From: Methylomicrobium agile
GTDB taxonomy: Bacteria > Pseudomonadota > Gammaproteobacteria > Methylococcales > Methylomonadaceae
DNA: 64,000 bases
Reading direction: 5' to 3'
Assembly: GCF_000733855.1 (NCBI RefSeq)
Contig: NZ_JPOJ01000001.1
Span: 1,612,001-1,676,000, forward strand
This document shows, piece by piece, positions 24,315 to 33,135 of this stretch (positions are counted from its first letter, which is position 1; each line of letters opens with the position of its first letter). Position numbers and translations under genes: made by a program. The notes under the pieces are model-generated. The model did no database searches, was not told the origin of the DNA, and worked only from the letters and a program-made list of their open reading frames with translations.

Positions 24315-24653
24315 TCAGCAGCCTTGCTGGCTCGCGCATTTGATGCAGAGGTCGGAATAGGGCAATGCCTTCAGCCGGGCTTCGCCGATCGGCTCGCCGC
24401 AGCTCTGGCAGACCCCGTACTGGCCAGCGTCGATCCGGGCGATCGCGTCCTTGATCTGCGCAATCTCGTTCCTGGCGCGATTGCCCAGAAAATCAATCAC
24501 TTCGTAATTCTCGGCCTGGACGGCCTGTTCCGCAAAGTCTTTCTCCGGAGGCTCCGCGACATGCTTGACGTCTTCGGTGATCTTGCTCAGCCGGTCGTTC
24601 AGCTCTTCCAGCATGCCGATCAAATTACCGCGTATTTCTTCATATCCGCCCAC
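24315..24653 (-). CDS. DksA/TraR family zinc-finger protein
   Basis: A 112-residue protein with a coiled-coil N-terminal half and the DksA-type C4 zinc finger CQSC ... CIKC near 84-107 (YGVCQSCGEPIGEARLKALP). Such proteins bind the RNA polymerase secondary channel. It is shorter than DksA (about 150 residues) and its coiled-coil tip differs, so it is a DksA-like paralogue. It starts with GTG at 24653, supported by GGAGG 7 bases upstream. Confidence 0.88.
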   Translation of the reverse strand: MGGYEEIRGNLIGMLEELNDRLSKITEDVKHVAEPPEKDFAEQAVQAENYEVIDFLGNRARNEIAQIKDAIARIDAGQYGVCQSCGEPIGEARLKALPYSDLCIKCASQQGC

Positions 24654-24800
24654 AGGATTTCCTCCATGTCAGTCTAACATCAGCCGGCGCACCGTCTTGC
24701 GCCCGTCAGGACGTGGCGCCACATCCTGCTATACTTGCAAGGTTCCTGCCAGGCTTGTCGCAAGCCTGACATATTCCGCTCAGCCATCGTATCATCACTC

Positions 24801-25703
24801 ATGCAAAATGCAATCAATGCGTTATTGGATTCGGCCAATCAAATCCTGCTCGGCAAGCAAAGGCAAGTCCGGCTGGCGGTCTGCTGCCTGCTCGCCCGCG
24901 GCCACCTGTTGATCGAAGACATTCCCGGCGTCGGCAAGACCACCCTGGCGCATACGCTCGCCCGGCTGTTCGGCCTCGATTACCAGCGTATTCAGTTTAC
25001 CAGCGACATTCTGCCGGCCGACATGATCGGCGGCTCGGTGTTCGATGCGAAAAACCAGCAATTCAACTTTCATGCGGGGCCGATCTTCAACCAGATGGTG
25101 CTGGCCGACGAAATCAACCGGGCGACGCCAAAGGCGCAAAGCGCCTTGCTGGAAGCGATGGAAGAACATCAGGTCACCGTGGACGGCAAGACGTATCCGC
25201 TGCCGGAGCCGTTTTTCGTGATCGCGACGCAAAACCCGTCGCACCAGATCGGCACCTTCCCGCTGCCCGAATCGCAGTTGGACCGCTTTTTGATGCGGAT
25301 CGAACTCGGTTATCCGGATTCCGCCGCCGAGCGTTTACTTTTGACCGGCCACAGCCGCCACAGTTTAATCGACGGCCTGGCCGTGGCGCTGCCGCCCGCG
25401 CAGCTCCAGCGCATTCAAAAAGAGGTGCTTCGGGTGTACGCTTCGGATGCACTGCTCGATTACTGCCAGGCGATCATCCGTTTCACCCGCGAATCGCCTT
25501 CATACCCGGCCGGCCTGTCGCCGCGCGCGGGACTGGCGCTGTTGACCGCCGCCAAAGCCTGGGCCTACATGGACGGACGCGACGCGGCGATTCCGGAAGA
25601 CATTCAGGCTGTGCTGGCCGCGGTCGCGGGCCACCGAATCCGCTCCGGGCATCTCGACGCCGCTGCGGTCGTGGCGCCGATCCTGAACCAGGTCGCCGTG
25701 TGA
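24801..25703 (+). CDS. MoxR family AAA+ ATPase
   Basis: A 300-residue AAA+ ATPase. Walker A is GVGKTT (43-48), Walker B is LADEIN (101-106), then the MoxR-typical EAMEEHQVTVDGKTYPLPEP and the sensor ATQNPSHQIGTFPLPESQLD. MoxR proteins act as chaperones, often inserting metal or assembling complexes with DUF58/VWA partners. It is first in an operon with DUF58 and transglutaminase-core genes, with stop and start overlapping. The ATG at 24801 is preferred to upstream in-frame codons, which would cross into a low-complexity leader. Confidence 0.92.
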   Translation: MQNAINALLDSANQILLGKQRQVRLAVCCLLARGHLLIEDIPGVGKTTLAHTLARLFGLDYQRIQFTSDILPADMIGGSVFDAKNQQFNFHAGPIFNQMVLADEINRATPKAQSALLEAMEEHQVTVDGKTYPLPEPFFVIATQNPSHQIGTFPLPESQLDRFLMRIELGYPDSAAERLLLTGHSRHSLIDGLAVALPPAQLQRIQKEVLRVYASDALLDYCQAIIRFTRESPSYPAGLSPRAGLALLTAAKAWAYMDGRDAAIPEDIQAVLAAVAGHRIRSGHLDAAAVVAPILNQVAV

Positions 25704-26659
25704 TGAACGCGCCGGGCCTGAAGATGAAGGAACGCTTCCGGCTCAGCCGTTTCGTGCGCGGCGAGAAAGCTTCGCCGGATCCGGTGATCTTGAATCATCG
25801 CCGCATTTTCATCCTGCCCACGCGGCGCGGCCTCGGTTTCGCGTTCCTGGCCACGCTGCTGTTTTTCATCGGGTTCGTGTACAACAACAATCCGGTTTAC
25901 CTGCTGGCGTTTTTATTGGCCGGCATCTTTTTCCTCTCCACCGTCCATACCTTCCGGACGCTGGCCGGACTGGTGATCCGCGAAGGTTACGGCAAACCGG
26001 TGTTCGCCGGCGACACGGCGGCCTTTCCGATCCATATCGACAATCCGACCTCGCTGCTCCGGCCGCAAATCCGAATCGAAGGCCAGCCCGAAACCGAACT
26101 GACGCTGCCGCCGGAAAGCCGGAGTCAAATCTTCGTGCACCGGACCGCCGCGCGGCGCGGCTGGTGCGAGGCCGGCCCGATCACGCTCTGCAGCACCTTT
26201 CCGCTCGGCCTGTTCCGCGCCTGGTCCCCGCTGCGCTTCAACATGAAAATCTTGGTCTATCCGCAGCTCGCCGAGGCTGGCGTTCCTCTCCCGCCTTTGT
26301 CCGCCGGCCCGGACCGGGATGGCGTCGGCCGCCAGGGCAGCGATGAATTTTATGGGCTGAAAAACTACTCGGCCGGCGACCCGGTCCGGCGCATCCACTG
26401 GAAAGCCTATGCGAAAGGCTACGGCGTACTCAGCAAGCAATACCGCGGCGGCGGCAGCGGCGAGCTCTGGCTGGACTTCGACGAAACGCCCGGCGGCGGG
26501 ACCGAAGAAAGATTGAGCCGGTTATGCCGCTGGGTGCTGGAAGCCGACCAGGCCGGCCTGCGTTACGGCCTGCGCTTGCCCGGCAACCGGATCATGCCCG
26601 CGGACGGCGCGCAACACCGGCAGTCCTGTCTCGAAGCCCTGGCACTGTATCCGCTATGA
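25703..26659 (+). CDS. DUF58 membrane-associated protein
   Basis: A 318-residue protein. Two membrane helices lie near 45-80 (GLGFAFLATLLFFIGFVYNN, then YLLAFLLAGIFFLSTVHTF). The C-terminal DUF58 domain has the typical DEFYGLKNYSAGDPVRRIHW and a WLDFDETPG stretch. DUF58 is related to VWA domains and works with MoxR ATPases. The ATG overlaps the moxR stop (TGATG) and the 3' end overlaps the next gene by ATGA, so the three are translationally coupled. Confidence 0.9.
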   Translation: MNAPGLKMKERFRLSRFVRGEKASPDPVILNHRRIFILPTRRGLGFAFLATLLFFIGFVYNNNPVYLLAFLLAGIFFLSTVHTFRTLAGLVIREGYGKPVFAGDTAAFPIHIDNPTSLLRPQIRIEGQPETELTLPPESRSQIFVHRTAARRGWCEAGPITLCSTFPLGLFRAWSPLRFNMKILVYPQLAEAGVPLPPLSAGPDRDGVGRQGSDEFYGLKNYSAGDPVRRIHWKAYAKGYGVLSKQYRGGGSGELWLDFDETPGGGTEERLSRLCRWVLEADQAGLRYGLRLPGNRIMPADGAQHRQSCLEALALYPL

Positions 26660-28611
26660 AGGCGACCGCCTCCCATCAAAAATTGCAATTTTTATTGTTT
26701 GGAACGGTAGGCCTGGCCGTGCTGCCGCATTACCCGCATCTTCCGCCCCTTTCTTTCGGTTTTTTCGCGGCACTTTTGGGCTGGCGCCTGCTCGGCGTCC
26801 GGCATCCCGCCTGGCTCCCCGGACGGCGCGTCCTGTTTTTGCTGCTGCTCCTGGGCATCGTGCTGCTGTTCACGGAACGGCAGGGCATTCTCGGCCGCGA
26901 CGCCGGCTCCAACCTGTTCATTACCGCCCTGGGCTTGAAACTGATGGAAACGAAAAGGGAACGCGATTCCTGCCTGATCGTTTATATGGCCTTCGTCGCG
27001 GCGGCCACCCAGTTTCTTTACGAACAAAGCATCCTGTTCGGCGCCTATATCGGCCTCGTTTGCTGCCTGCTGCTCGCACTGCTGATTGCGATGAACGGCC
27101 TGCAGCATCACATCGCGCAGGCGCTGAAGCTGGCGATGGTTTTCGTCCTGCAGGCGGCACCGCTGGCGGCCGCGATGTTCATCCTGTTTCCGCGCCTCGA
27201 CCCGCCGAAATGGCTGGCTATCGGCAGCGAAACCCGAAACCGGACCGGCCTCAGCGAAGTGCTGGAGCCGGGCTCGATCACCAATCTGGGACTGTCCGAC
27301 GAACTGGTGTTCCGCGCCCGCTTCGACGGCCCGCTGCCGCCGCCGCATCAGCGTTACTGGCGGGGCCCGGTGATGGCGGCGACCGACGGCAAACGCTGGG
27401 TGCAGGCGCAGAATTTCGAACGCTATCCGAAGCCCGATCCGCAAGTTTCCGGCCGGCCCTACCGTTACACCCTGCTGCTTGAGCCTCAGGAAAAGAACTG
27501 GGTGTTCGCGCTCGACATGCCGGCCGAATTTTCGCCGCCGTTAAGCCGCAATGCGAATTTTCAGATGGTCACTTCCGAGATGCGGGGACAGCGCGCGGCC
27601 TACAAGCTGACGTCCTATCCGGACTACAATACCGGCCCGCTGTCATCCGCCGAATACCGGGACGCGACCCAACTGCCCGGCACGCCTTCGGCGCGCGTGA
27701 AGGATCTGGTCGCCCGGCTGCACGGCTACGACGCAGCGCCCGAGCTATTCATCAAGAACCTGCTGGACCATTTTCGCCGGGAGAATTTCCGCTACACGCT
27801 GGAGCCGCCGAAGCTCGACGCCAACCCGATCGAGTCTTTTCTGTTCGATACGCGCGCCGGTTTCTGCAGCCATTATGCCTCCGCCTTCGTGTACCTGATG
27901 CGCGCCGCGCAGATTCCGGCCCGCGTCGTGACCGGCTACCAGGGCGGCGAAACGAACGAGGTCGGCAATTTCATCCAGGTCCGGCAGGCGGATGCGCATG
28001 CCTGGGCCGAGGTCTGGCTCGACAGACACGGCTGGGTCCGCTACGACCCGACCGCGGCGGTGGCGCCGGAAAGAATCGAATATCCGCTCGACGTGAGCCG
28101 TCTGAGTCCGGGTGAAACTATCTACTTTGAAAGCGCCGCCGGAGAATTCGGCAAGATCGTCAGCTTCCTCAAACAGGCCGGACTGATCTGGGATACCGTG
28201 GATTACGGCTGGCAGCGCTGGATCATCAACTATAACGGCACCCATCAGGCCCACTTCCTGGCCGGCTTCGGAATCAAGGGCAGCCGGGCGATGCTGAACT
28301 GGCTGGGCGCGATCCTGCTCGCCGTTACCGTGCTGTCGAGCCTGGCGATCCTATACCGAAGGCGCCGGCAACTCGATCCGGCCTTGCGGATTTACGCGCG
28401 CTTTTGCGGCAGACTCGCCCGGAAAGGACTGGTCAAAGGCACGGGCGAAGGCCCGAAAGACTTCGCCGAACGGGTCAAGGCCGCCCTGCCGGAGCATGCG
28501 GACGAAGTGGACGGAATCACAGAAATTTTCATGAATCTGCGTTACGGCAGGCGGCCAAATCCCCAGAACATCGAGCGGCTGAAACGGCGGGTCGCCGCAT
28601 TCAAACCGTAA
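26656..28611 (+). CDS. TgpA-type membrane transglutaminase
   Basis: A 651-residue protein: an N-terminal block of five or six membrane helices (to about 180), a periplasmic transglutaminase-core domain, one more helix near 550-570 (AMLNWLGAILLAVTVLSSLA) and a cytoplasmic tail. The catalytic triad is Cys404 (AGFCSHYASAF), His448 (DAHAWAEVWL) and Asp464 (RYDPTAAV). Pseudomonas TgpA is essential for viability and shares this architecture; the cellular substrate is unknown. It is the last gene of the MoxR-DUF58-TgpA operon. Confidence 0.92.
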   Translation: MKATASHQKLQFLLFGTVGLAVLPHYPHLPPLSFGFFAALLGWRLLGVRHPAWLPGRRVLFLLLLLGIVLLFTERQGILGRDAGSNLFITALGLKLMETKRERDSCLIVYMAFVAAATQFLYEQSILFGAYIGLVCCLLLALLIAMNGLQHHIAQALKLAMVFVLQAAPLAAAMFILFPRLDPPKWLAIGSETRNRTGLSEVLEPGSITNLGLSDELVFRARFDGPLPPPHQRYWRGPVMAATDGKRWVQAQNFERYPKPDPQVSGRPYRYTLLLEPQEKNWVFALDMPAEFSPPLSRNANFQMVTSEMRGQRAAYKLTSYPDYNTGPLSSAEYRDATQLPGTPSARVKDLVARLHGYDAAPELFIKNLLDHFRRENFRYTLEPPKLDANPIESFLFDTRAGFCSHYASAFVYLMRAAQIPARVVTGYQGGETNEVGNFIQVRQADAHAWAEVWLDRHGWVRYDPTAAVAPERIEYPLDVSRLSPGETIYFESAAGEFGKIVSFLKQAGLIWDTVDYGWQRWIINYNGTHQAHFLAGFGIKGSRAMLNWLGAILLAVTVLSSLAILYRRRRQLDPALRIYARFCGRLARKGLVKGTGEGPKDFAERVKAALPEHADEVDGITEIFMNLRYGRRPNPQNIERLKRRVAAFKP

Positions 28612-28631
28612 CGCGATCTCGCTCCAAGAGG

Positions 28632-28998
28632 CTAGAGCATTTTCGTTTTGGGTGTACGGTCATAAGCCATGCCGCAAAGTGAGGGGAAACGCGCCATTCC
28701 GACAGGGATTGCCGGACGACTGCAGGGATGCGGGAGATACGAGCCCAAGGAAGGGCGAGGTAGATCGCGTCAGGAACACGCGATCGAGAGCAACGCAGGG
28801 AGCGGTTGCCGAATCCAGAAGCCAGGGATGGCAAGCTTTAATGCATCCCTGCAGTCTGGATCTCGGCACAAATCTGTCTGGAACAGATTTGCATTGACCC
28901 GAAGGGGGCCAGGCAGGAAAGCCTGGCATGAATCCCTGCCGAGATGACGGTTTGACTTAACGGCATTATCTCCCTATAGGCGATATGAAAATGCTCTA
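28632..28998. repeat. Repeat unit with TAGAGCATTTTC terminal inverted repeats, copy 1
   Basis: The arms TAGAGCATTTTC (28633-28644) and GAAAATGCTCTA (28987-28998) bound about 365 bases without a gene. The interior includes a CTGG/CCAG-rich hairpin-like part near 28900. The right arm supplies the TAG stop of the leftward gene ending at 28996. Related ends occur at 33668, 37353-37975 and 49627. It has no transposase, so it is MITE-like if mobile at all. Confidence 0.7.
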
Positions 28999-29376
28999 AG
29001 GATTGTTTTCTTCTTGCTTGACGGCCTGTTTTAACGCCTTGAGCTTTTCGCTGTTTTTCTCTTTCAACTGGTACAATTTGAGCTTTTGCGCCGGCGTCAG
29101 CGTATCTTTGGCCTCTTCCTGGCCTTCCTCGCGGATTTCCTTGATTTTTTGTTTGTGCTTTTTGAACAGCGCCTTGAATTTGGATTCCTGTTCTTCGCTC
29201 AGGCCGAGCTCCTGGCTCAATTGTTTCAGCTTGATGCCGTGATGCTTGCCGGTCTCGGGCGCTGCCGGGACGGCAGGAGATGCCGGGGGGGATTCGGCCG
29301 CCGGCTGCCCGGTTTCGGCAAAGGCTGTCCAGGTTATGCCCAAGCCAAGAATCAGACTGGTGATCGTTTTGTTCAT
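28996..29376 (-). CDS. Small periplasmic helical protein (Spy/CpxP-like features)
   Basis: A 126-residue exported protein: signal peptide about 1-20, a Pro/Ala-rich segment to about 42, then a highly charged helical region with LSEEQESKFKALFKKHKQKI and LTPAQKLKLYQLKEK. The two LTxxQ-like blocks recall Spy/CpxP periplasmic chaperones, though the similarity is weak. Its TAG stop lies inside the terminal inverted repeat of the adjacent repeat unit, so the last residues may have been altered by that insertion. It is flanked on the other side by a long non-coding region. Confidence 0.65.
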   Translation of the reverse strand: MNKTITSLILGLGITWTAFAETGQPAAESPPASPAVPAAPETGKHHGIKLKQLSQELGLSEEQESKFKALFKKHKQKIKEIREEGQEEAKDTLTPAQKLKLYQLKEKNSEKLKALKQAVKQEENNP

Positions 29377-29819
29377 GCAAATGCCTCGGAGGTTATCGCG
29401 ATAATTGCGGTAGATGAATAGATTGCCTTATTTTATAACGTTCGAGCCGTCTCCGTGCGCAGGAATTCCTTTACGGGGGAAATGTCTCCAGGTCCGCGCT
29501 CAATGCTCCTAAGGATTGGGTCGATCATCACTTCTCCTCTCTCGTTCCTTCGCCGAGCGCTTATCGTGCCGGCTTGGGTTAAACCGTGGTAGGGTACGCT
29601 GTGCGTACCATGGAGGTTGAAAAGGTACGCACAGCGTACCCTACAACTGAAAAGAGCGACGGAGCTTGCAAAAATCAGAGCTTCTTTAACGACATCGGGC
29701 CGGCCCCTGACTGACACTTATCGATGGCCACATTTTTGTCTTGCAACGGCCTTCCGATTAGCCTTATCCGCGCGCTTTCATATACAATCCCTCCGGACTT
29801 GGAAATTACAGGAATCAAC
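29377..29819. other. Intergenic region with a GTACGC repeat; divergent upstream region
   Basis: About 440 bases between divergent genes. It contains one full GTACGC palindrome unit (29589-29644). Otherwise no supported gene, RNA or clear promoter is seen; AGGA just before 29820 is the ribosome-binding site of the first DUF1538 gene. Confidence 0.55.
29589..29644. repeat. GTACGC palindrome family, copy 2 (complete)
   Basis: Left arm AGGGTACGCTGTGCGTACC (29591-29609) and right arm GGTACGCACAGCGTACCCT (29624-29642) are inverted copies around a 14-base spacer. Confidence 0.88.
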
Positions 29820-30548
29820 ATGTTCAAAAATCGCTTCATCAAATACCTGCTGGGCAGTTGCCGGGATTTGGCGCCGATTTTTGCGGTCGTGCTGGTTTTT
29901 CAGGGTTTGGTGATTAAACAGCCGCCTCCCGACCTGGCCAACCTGATCGAAGGATCGCTTTTTCTGATCGTCGGCCTGACCTTGTTCGTCCAAGGGCTGG
30001 AACTCAGCCTGTTCCCGCTCGGCGAAGACATGGCCTACGACTTCGCCCGCAAGGGCAGTGTGTTCTGGCTGTTGCTCTTCGCGTTCTGTCTGGGTTTCAG
30101 CGCGGCGATCGCCGAACCGGCGCTGATCGCCGCGGCCCAGCAAGCCGCGCAGATTGCCAGCGACGGCCACATCATCGGTTCCAGCGATGCCGAGAGAGCA
30201 AATTATGCGCTGGGGCTTCGCGTCACGGTTGCGCTGTCGATCGGACTCGCACTGATCGTCGGCGTCGTGCGGATCATCCGCGGCTGGCCCGTCTATATAC
30301 CGGTTTTTCTCGGCTATTTGGGCGTGGCGGCGATTACCCCGTTTGCGCCGAAGGAAGTCGTCGGCATCGCTTACGATGCGGGCGGCATCGCGACCTCCAG
30401 CATTACCGTCCCCTTGGTGACCGCGCTCGGCGTTGGCCTTGCGACCGCCATCAAGGGGCGCAACCCGCTGACCGACGGCTTCGGCATCGTGGTTTTCGCG
30501 TCGTTGACGCCGATTATTTTCGTACTGATCTATGGGATGGCCGTATGA
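29820..30548 (+). CDS. DUF1538 membrane protein (first copy)
   Basis: A 242-residue integral membrane protein of the DUF1538 family with about six helices. Characteristic parts are GLELSLFPLGEDMAY near 55-70, CLGFSAAIAEPALI in the middle and ITVPLVTALGVGLA in the last third. AGGA lies 7 bases before the ATG at 29820. DUF1538 proteins are predicted transporters of unknown substrate. The gene overlaps a second DUF1538 gene by ATGA, and PII-like and CBS genes follow, so the four probably make one regulated transport unit. Confidence 0.85.
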   Translation: MFKNRFIKYLLGSCRDLAPIFAVVLVFQGLVIKQPPPDLANLIEGSLFLIVGLTLFVQGLELSLFPLGEDMAYDFARKGSVFWLLLFAFCLGFSAAIAEPALIAAAQQAAQIASDGHIIGSSDAERANYALGLRVTVALSIGLALIVGVVRIIRGWPVYIPVFLGYLGVAAITPFAPKEVVGIAYDAGGIATSSITVPLVTALGVGLATAIKGRNPLTDGFGIVVFASLTPIIFVLIYGMAV

Positions 30549-31324
30549 TTGACGTAGTGATACAGTTTGTATTTACCCTGCTGGAAATCTGCCGGGATGT
30601 GTTGCCGATTGCCGCGACCATCATCGGCTTTCAATTGCTGGTTATCCGCCGTCCGATCGCCCACACCAGAAAAATTCTGATCGGTTTCGTTTCCGTGCTG
30701 TTCGGGATCGTTTTCTTTCTCAAGGGGTTGGATATGGCGCTGTTTCCCCTTGGCAAGCTGATGGCCGCCCAGTTGACCCTACCCGAATTTCTCGGCGTCG
30801 AACCGACTGCCGGCAAAGTCGATTGGCGCGATTATGCCTGGGTTTATGCTTTCGCCGCCAGCATCGGCTTCGCCACCGCGCTGGCCGAACCCTCGCTGCT
30901 GGCGGTCGCGCTAAAGGCGGAGAAAATTTCCGGAGGCACGATCCGGGCCTGGGGATTACGTATTTCGGTCGCGCTCGGTGTGGGTTTCGGCATTGCGCTC
31001 GGCGCTTTTCGCATCGTGACCGGCTCCGAATTCTTTTTATTCATTCTCGGCGGTTATCTCATGGTAGTGATTCAGACCCGCTCCGCTCCCGAACTGATCC
31101 TCGGCCTGGCCTACGATTCCGGCGCGGCCACCACGTCGATGGTGACCGTGCCGATGATCACCGCGCTGGGCCTGGGCCTGGCCGAAGCCGTGCCCGGGCG
31201 CGATCCGCTACTGGATGGATTCGGGCTAATCGCCTACGCCAGTTTGTTTCCGGTCATCGCGGTGCTGGGTTATGCTCAAATCGCGCAATGGCTGAATCAA
31301 GTCCGTTACCCGTCAAAATCCTGA
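30545..31324 (+). CDS. DUF1538 membrane protein (second copy)
   Basis: A 259-residue homologue of the preceding protein, with the same signatures: KGLDMALFPLGKLMA, SIGFATALAEPSLLAVA and TVPMITALGLGLAEAVPGRD, plus a matching ATTSMVTVP segment. The two copies are clearly related but diverged, which suggests a heterodimeric or pseudo-symmetric transporter. Eight bases separate its stop from the PII-like gene. Confidence 0.85.
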   Translation: MIDVVIQFVFTLLEICRDVLPIAATIIGFQLLVIRRPIAHTRKILIGFVSVLFGIVFFLKGLDMALFPLGKLMAAQLTLPEFLGVEPTAGKVDWRDYAWVYAFAASIGFATALAEPSLLAVALKAEKISGGTIRAWGLRISVALGVGFGIALGAFRIVTGSEFFLFILGGYLMVVIQTRSAPELILGLAYDSGAATTSMVTVPMITALGLGLAEAVPGRDPLLDGFGLIAYASLFPVIAVLGYAQIAQWLNQVRYPSKS

Positions 31325-31332
31325 GGTACATC

Positions 31333-31683
31333 ATGCATTTCAAACTCATCATTGTATTCGTCGACGACGACAAAACCGATCTGGTGCTCGATACGGCTCG
31401 CCAAGGCGGGGCAAAAGGTGCGACCGTGATCAACAACGCCCGTGGTCAAGGCATGAAACAATCGAAGACCTTCTTCGGTTTGACGCTCGAAGCGCAGCGC
31501 GATGTCGTGCTGATGCTGGTCGAAGAACACCTCAGCCGCTTCATCATGGAAAAAATCGCGACCGTCGCCGATTTCGACAACACGCCCGGCACCGGTATCG
31601 CGATTCAAATCGACGTCGAAGACGCGATCGGCGTGATGCATCAGGTTGAGGTATTGCAACAAGAACTGGAGGGCTCCCTATGA
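31333..31683 (+). CDS. PII-like signalling protein
   Basis: A 116-residue protein resembling P-II family regulators: an alternating beta-alpha-beta pattern with MHFKLIIVFVDDDKTDLVLD at the start, GAKGATVINNARG (the usual region before the T-loop) and GTGIAIQIDVEDAIGV near the C-terminus. The Tyr-bearing uridylylation segment of GlnB is not present, so it is a specialised PII-like protein. Context suggests it senses a ligand and gates the DUF1538 pair, as SbtB and GlnK do for their transporters. The stop overlaps the CBS gene start (ATGA). A neighbouring stop-to-start distance of 8 bases ties it to the operon. Confidence 0.82.
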   Translation: MHFKLIIVFVDDDKTDLVLDTARQGGAKGATVINNARGQGMKQSKTFFGLTLEAQRDVVLMLVEEHLSRFIMEKIATVADFDNTPGTGIAIQIDVEDAIGVMHQVEVLQQELEGSL

Positions 31684-32087
31684 ACAACCGCCTTATTATC
31701 CGCGTCAGGGACGTGATGAAAACCGACTTCGGCTCGATCGACGGTATCGCTACCGTGGCCGAAGCGCTGAAGAAAATGAAGGAAATGCAGACCGCCGTAC
31801 TGATCGTGAACAAACGCCACGACGACGACGAATACGGGATGATCAACTGCGGCGACATCGCCCGCCACGTGCTGGCCAAGGACAGGGCGCCGGAACGGGT
31901 CAATGTCTATGAAATCATGAACAAACCGGTCATTTCGGTGCATCCGGAGATGGATATCCGCTATTGTTCGAGGCTGTTCGCGCAGTATGACCTGGTCCGG
32001 GCACCGGTGATCGAGGATCGGAAAGTGGTCGGCATCGTCAGCCCGAACTCGCTGGTGCTGGACGGCCTTTACAAAATATTTACCTGA
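31680..32087 (+). CDS. CBS-domain protein
   Basis: A 135-residue protein consisting of a CBS pair: RVRDVMKTDFGSIDGIATVA opens the first repeat and VYEIMNKPVISVHPEMDIRY the second, with APVIEDRKVVGIVSP near the end. CBS pairs bind adenine nucleotides and control transporters or enzymes. It is the last gene of the DUF1538 operon and overlaps the PII-like gene by 4 bases, so the unit carries two separate sensory proteins. A terminator follows at 32117. Confidence 0.88.
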   Translation: MNNRLIIRVRDVMKTDFGSIDGIATVAEALKKMKEMQTAVLIVNKRHDDDEYGMINCGDIARHVLAKDRAPERVNVYEIMNKPVISVHPEMDIRYCSRLFAQYDLVRAPVIEDRKVVGIVSPNSLVLDGLYKIFT

Positions 32088-32116
32088 AGCGGGCGGCTTT
32101 TAAAAATACCGGCCGA

Positions 32117-32147
32117 AAACCCGTGAGGTTTAAAACCTCGCGGGTTT
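32117..32147. terminator. Terminator after the DUF1538 operon
   Basis: AAACCCGTGAGGTTT pairs with AAACCTCGCGGGTTT (one G-U-type mismatch). It lies between the CBS gene and the converging TM2 gene and could serve both. Confidence 0.82.
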
Positions 32148-32176
32148 CCCCGAAGCCGGCGCCGGATCGCTCCGCT

Positions 32177-32605
32177 TTATTTCAGCGGCCTTCCCTTGGC
32201 GTCGCGGTCGAACTTGCTCGAAAGCAGCAATACCGCTTCCAAAAAGCCCCACTGTGGCACGAATACCAGGAACTTCGCATACACCAAAAAGAGCGTCAGC
32301 AAGACCTGAATGAAGCCGACCTTGTAATAGCCCAGATAAAACCGCGACAACCCCGCCCAGCCGAACAACAGCGAGAGTAGGCCCGCCAGGTATTTGGACT
32401 TGACCGCTTTCGGTTCCTCGCGAGAAACGCCGAGCAAACCGACGCGAACCGCATGACCGCCTTCCGGGTCGAAGCGGACCTCGTCGTCCGCTTCGGGCGG
32501 AACGCCCTCGACCCAGTCCTTGATCTCGAACGGATATGTTTGGCCTTCGCTTTCGATCGCGCCGCTCCCCGATTCGGGATCGAAACTTTGTACTTTTCCT
32601 ATCAT
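32177..32605 (-). CDS. Cold-shock-like domain fused to TM2 domain
   Basis: A 142-residue protein. The N-terminal 60 residues (MIGKVQSFDPESGSGAIESE ... DDEVRFDPEGG) follow the pattern of a cold-shock/OB fold but lack the aromatic RNP motifs of CspA. From about 72 the TM2 domain follows: YLAGLLSLLFGWAGLSRFYL and YYKVGFIQVLLTLF, two helices joined by a GxxxxHRFYLG-like turn. Such CSD-TM2 fusions have no established function. It converges with the CBS gene. Confidence 0.78.
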   Translation of the reverse strand: MIGKVQSFDPESGSGAIESEGQTYPFEIKDWVEGVPPEADDEVRFDPEGGHAVRVGLLGVSREEPKAVKSKYLAGLLSLLFGWAGLSRFYLGYYKVGFIQVLLTLFLVYAKFLVFVPQWGFLEAVLLLSSKFDRDAKGRPLK

Positions 32606-32683
32606 TTTCCCCTACCTTACATGTGAAAGACGTTCACCCGCGGATCCGCTGCCGCCCGGCGGACGCCCGTTTATTATTCTGCT

Positions 32684-33127
32684 CTACGGATGCTGCAAAC
32701 GCACCGCCAGCACGTCGCAATTGGCATGATGCAGAACGCCGTTCGCGGTCGAGCCCAGCAGGAGCGCCAAGCCATGCCGCCCGTGCGAACCGACCACGAT
32801 CAGGTCGACCCCGTTTTCTTCGGCGATCCGGAGGATTTCCTGTTTCGGACTGCCCGTTTCCAGCCAGGTCTGATGCTCAGGAACGCCCAACGACGACGCC
32901 AGTTCGGCCAGTTTTTTGCGGCCGAGCGCAATAAATTCCTGCGACAAATCCATTTCGAAAGGAACCAGTACATCGTTCGCCGGATCGCCGATCGGCAGGG
33001 CATCGACCACATGGATCAGGCTGAGCCTGGCCCCGTAACGTTCGGCCAGATCCTTCGCGCGCTCGGCGACGACCGTCTGCCGGTCGAAAAAATCCACCGC
33101 CAATAATATGTGCTTGTATGACTTCAC
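32684..33127 (-). CDS. Universal stress protein (UspA family)
   Basis: A 147-residue USP-fold protein. The N-terminus is KHILLAVDFFD, and the ATP-binding loop is GSHGRHGLALLLGSTANGV (G2xG9xGST type), so it probably binds ATP. It starts with GTG at 33127, with AGGAGG 4 bases upstream. The preceding membrane-protein gene ends 8 bases away, so both are one operon, possibly expressed under energy or envelope stress. Confidence 0.9.
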   Translation of the reverse strand: MKSYKHILLAVDFFDRQTVVAERAKDLAERYGARLSLIHVVDALPIGDPANDVLVPFEMDLSQEFIALGRKKLAELASSLGVPEHQTWLETGSPKQEILRIAEENGVDLIVVGSHGRHGLALLLGSTANGVLHHANCDVLAVRLQHP

Positions 33128-33135
33128 AATTCCTC

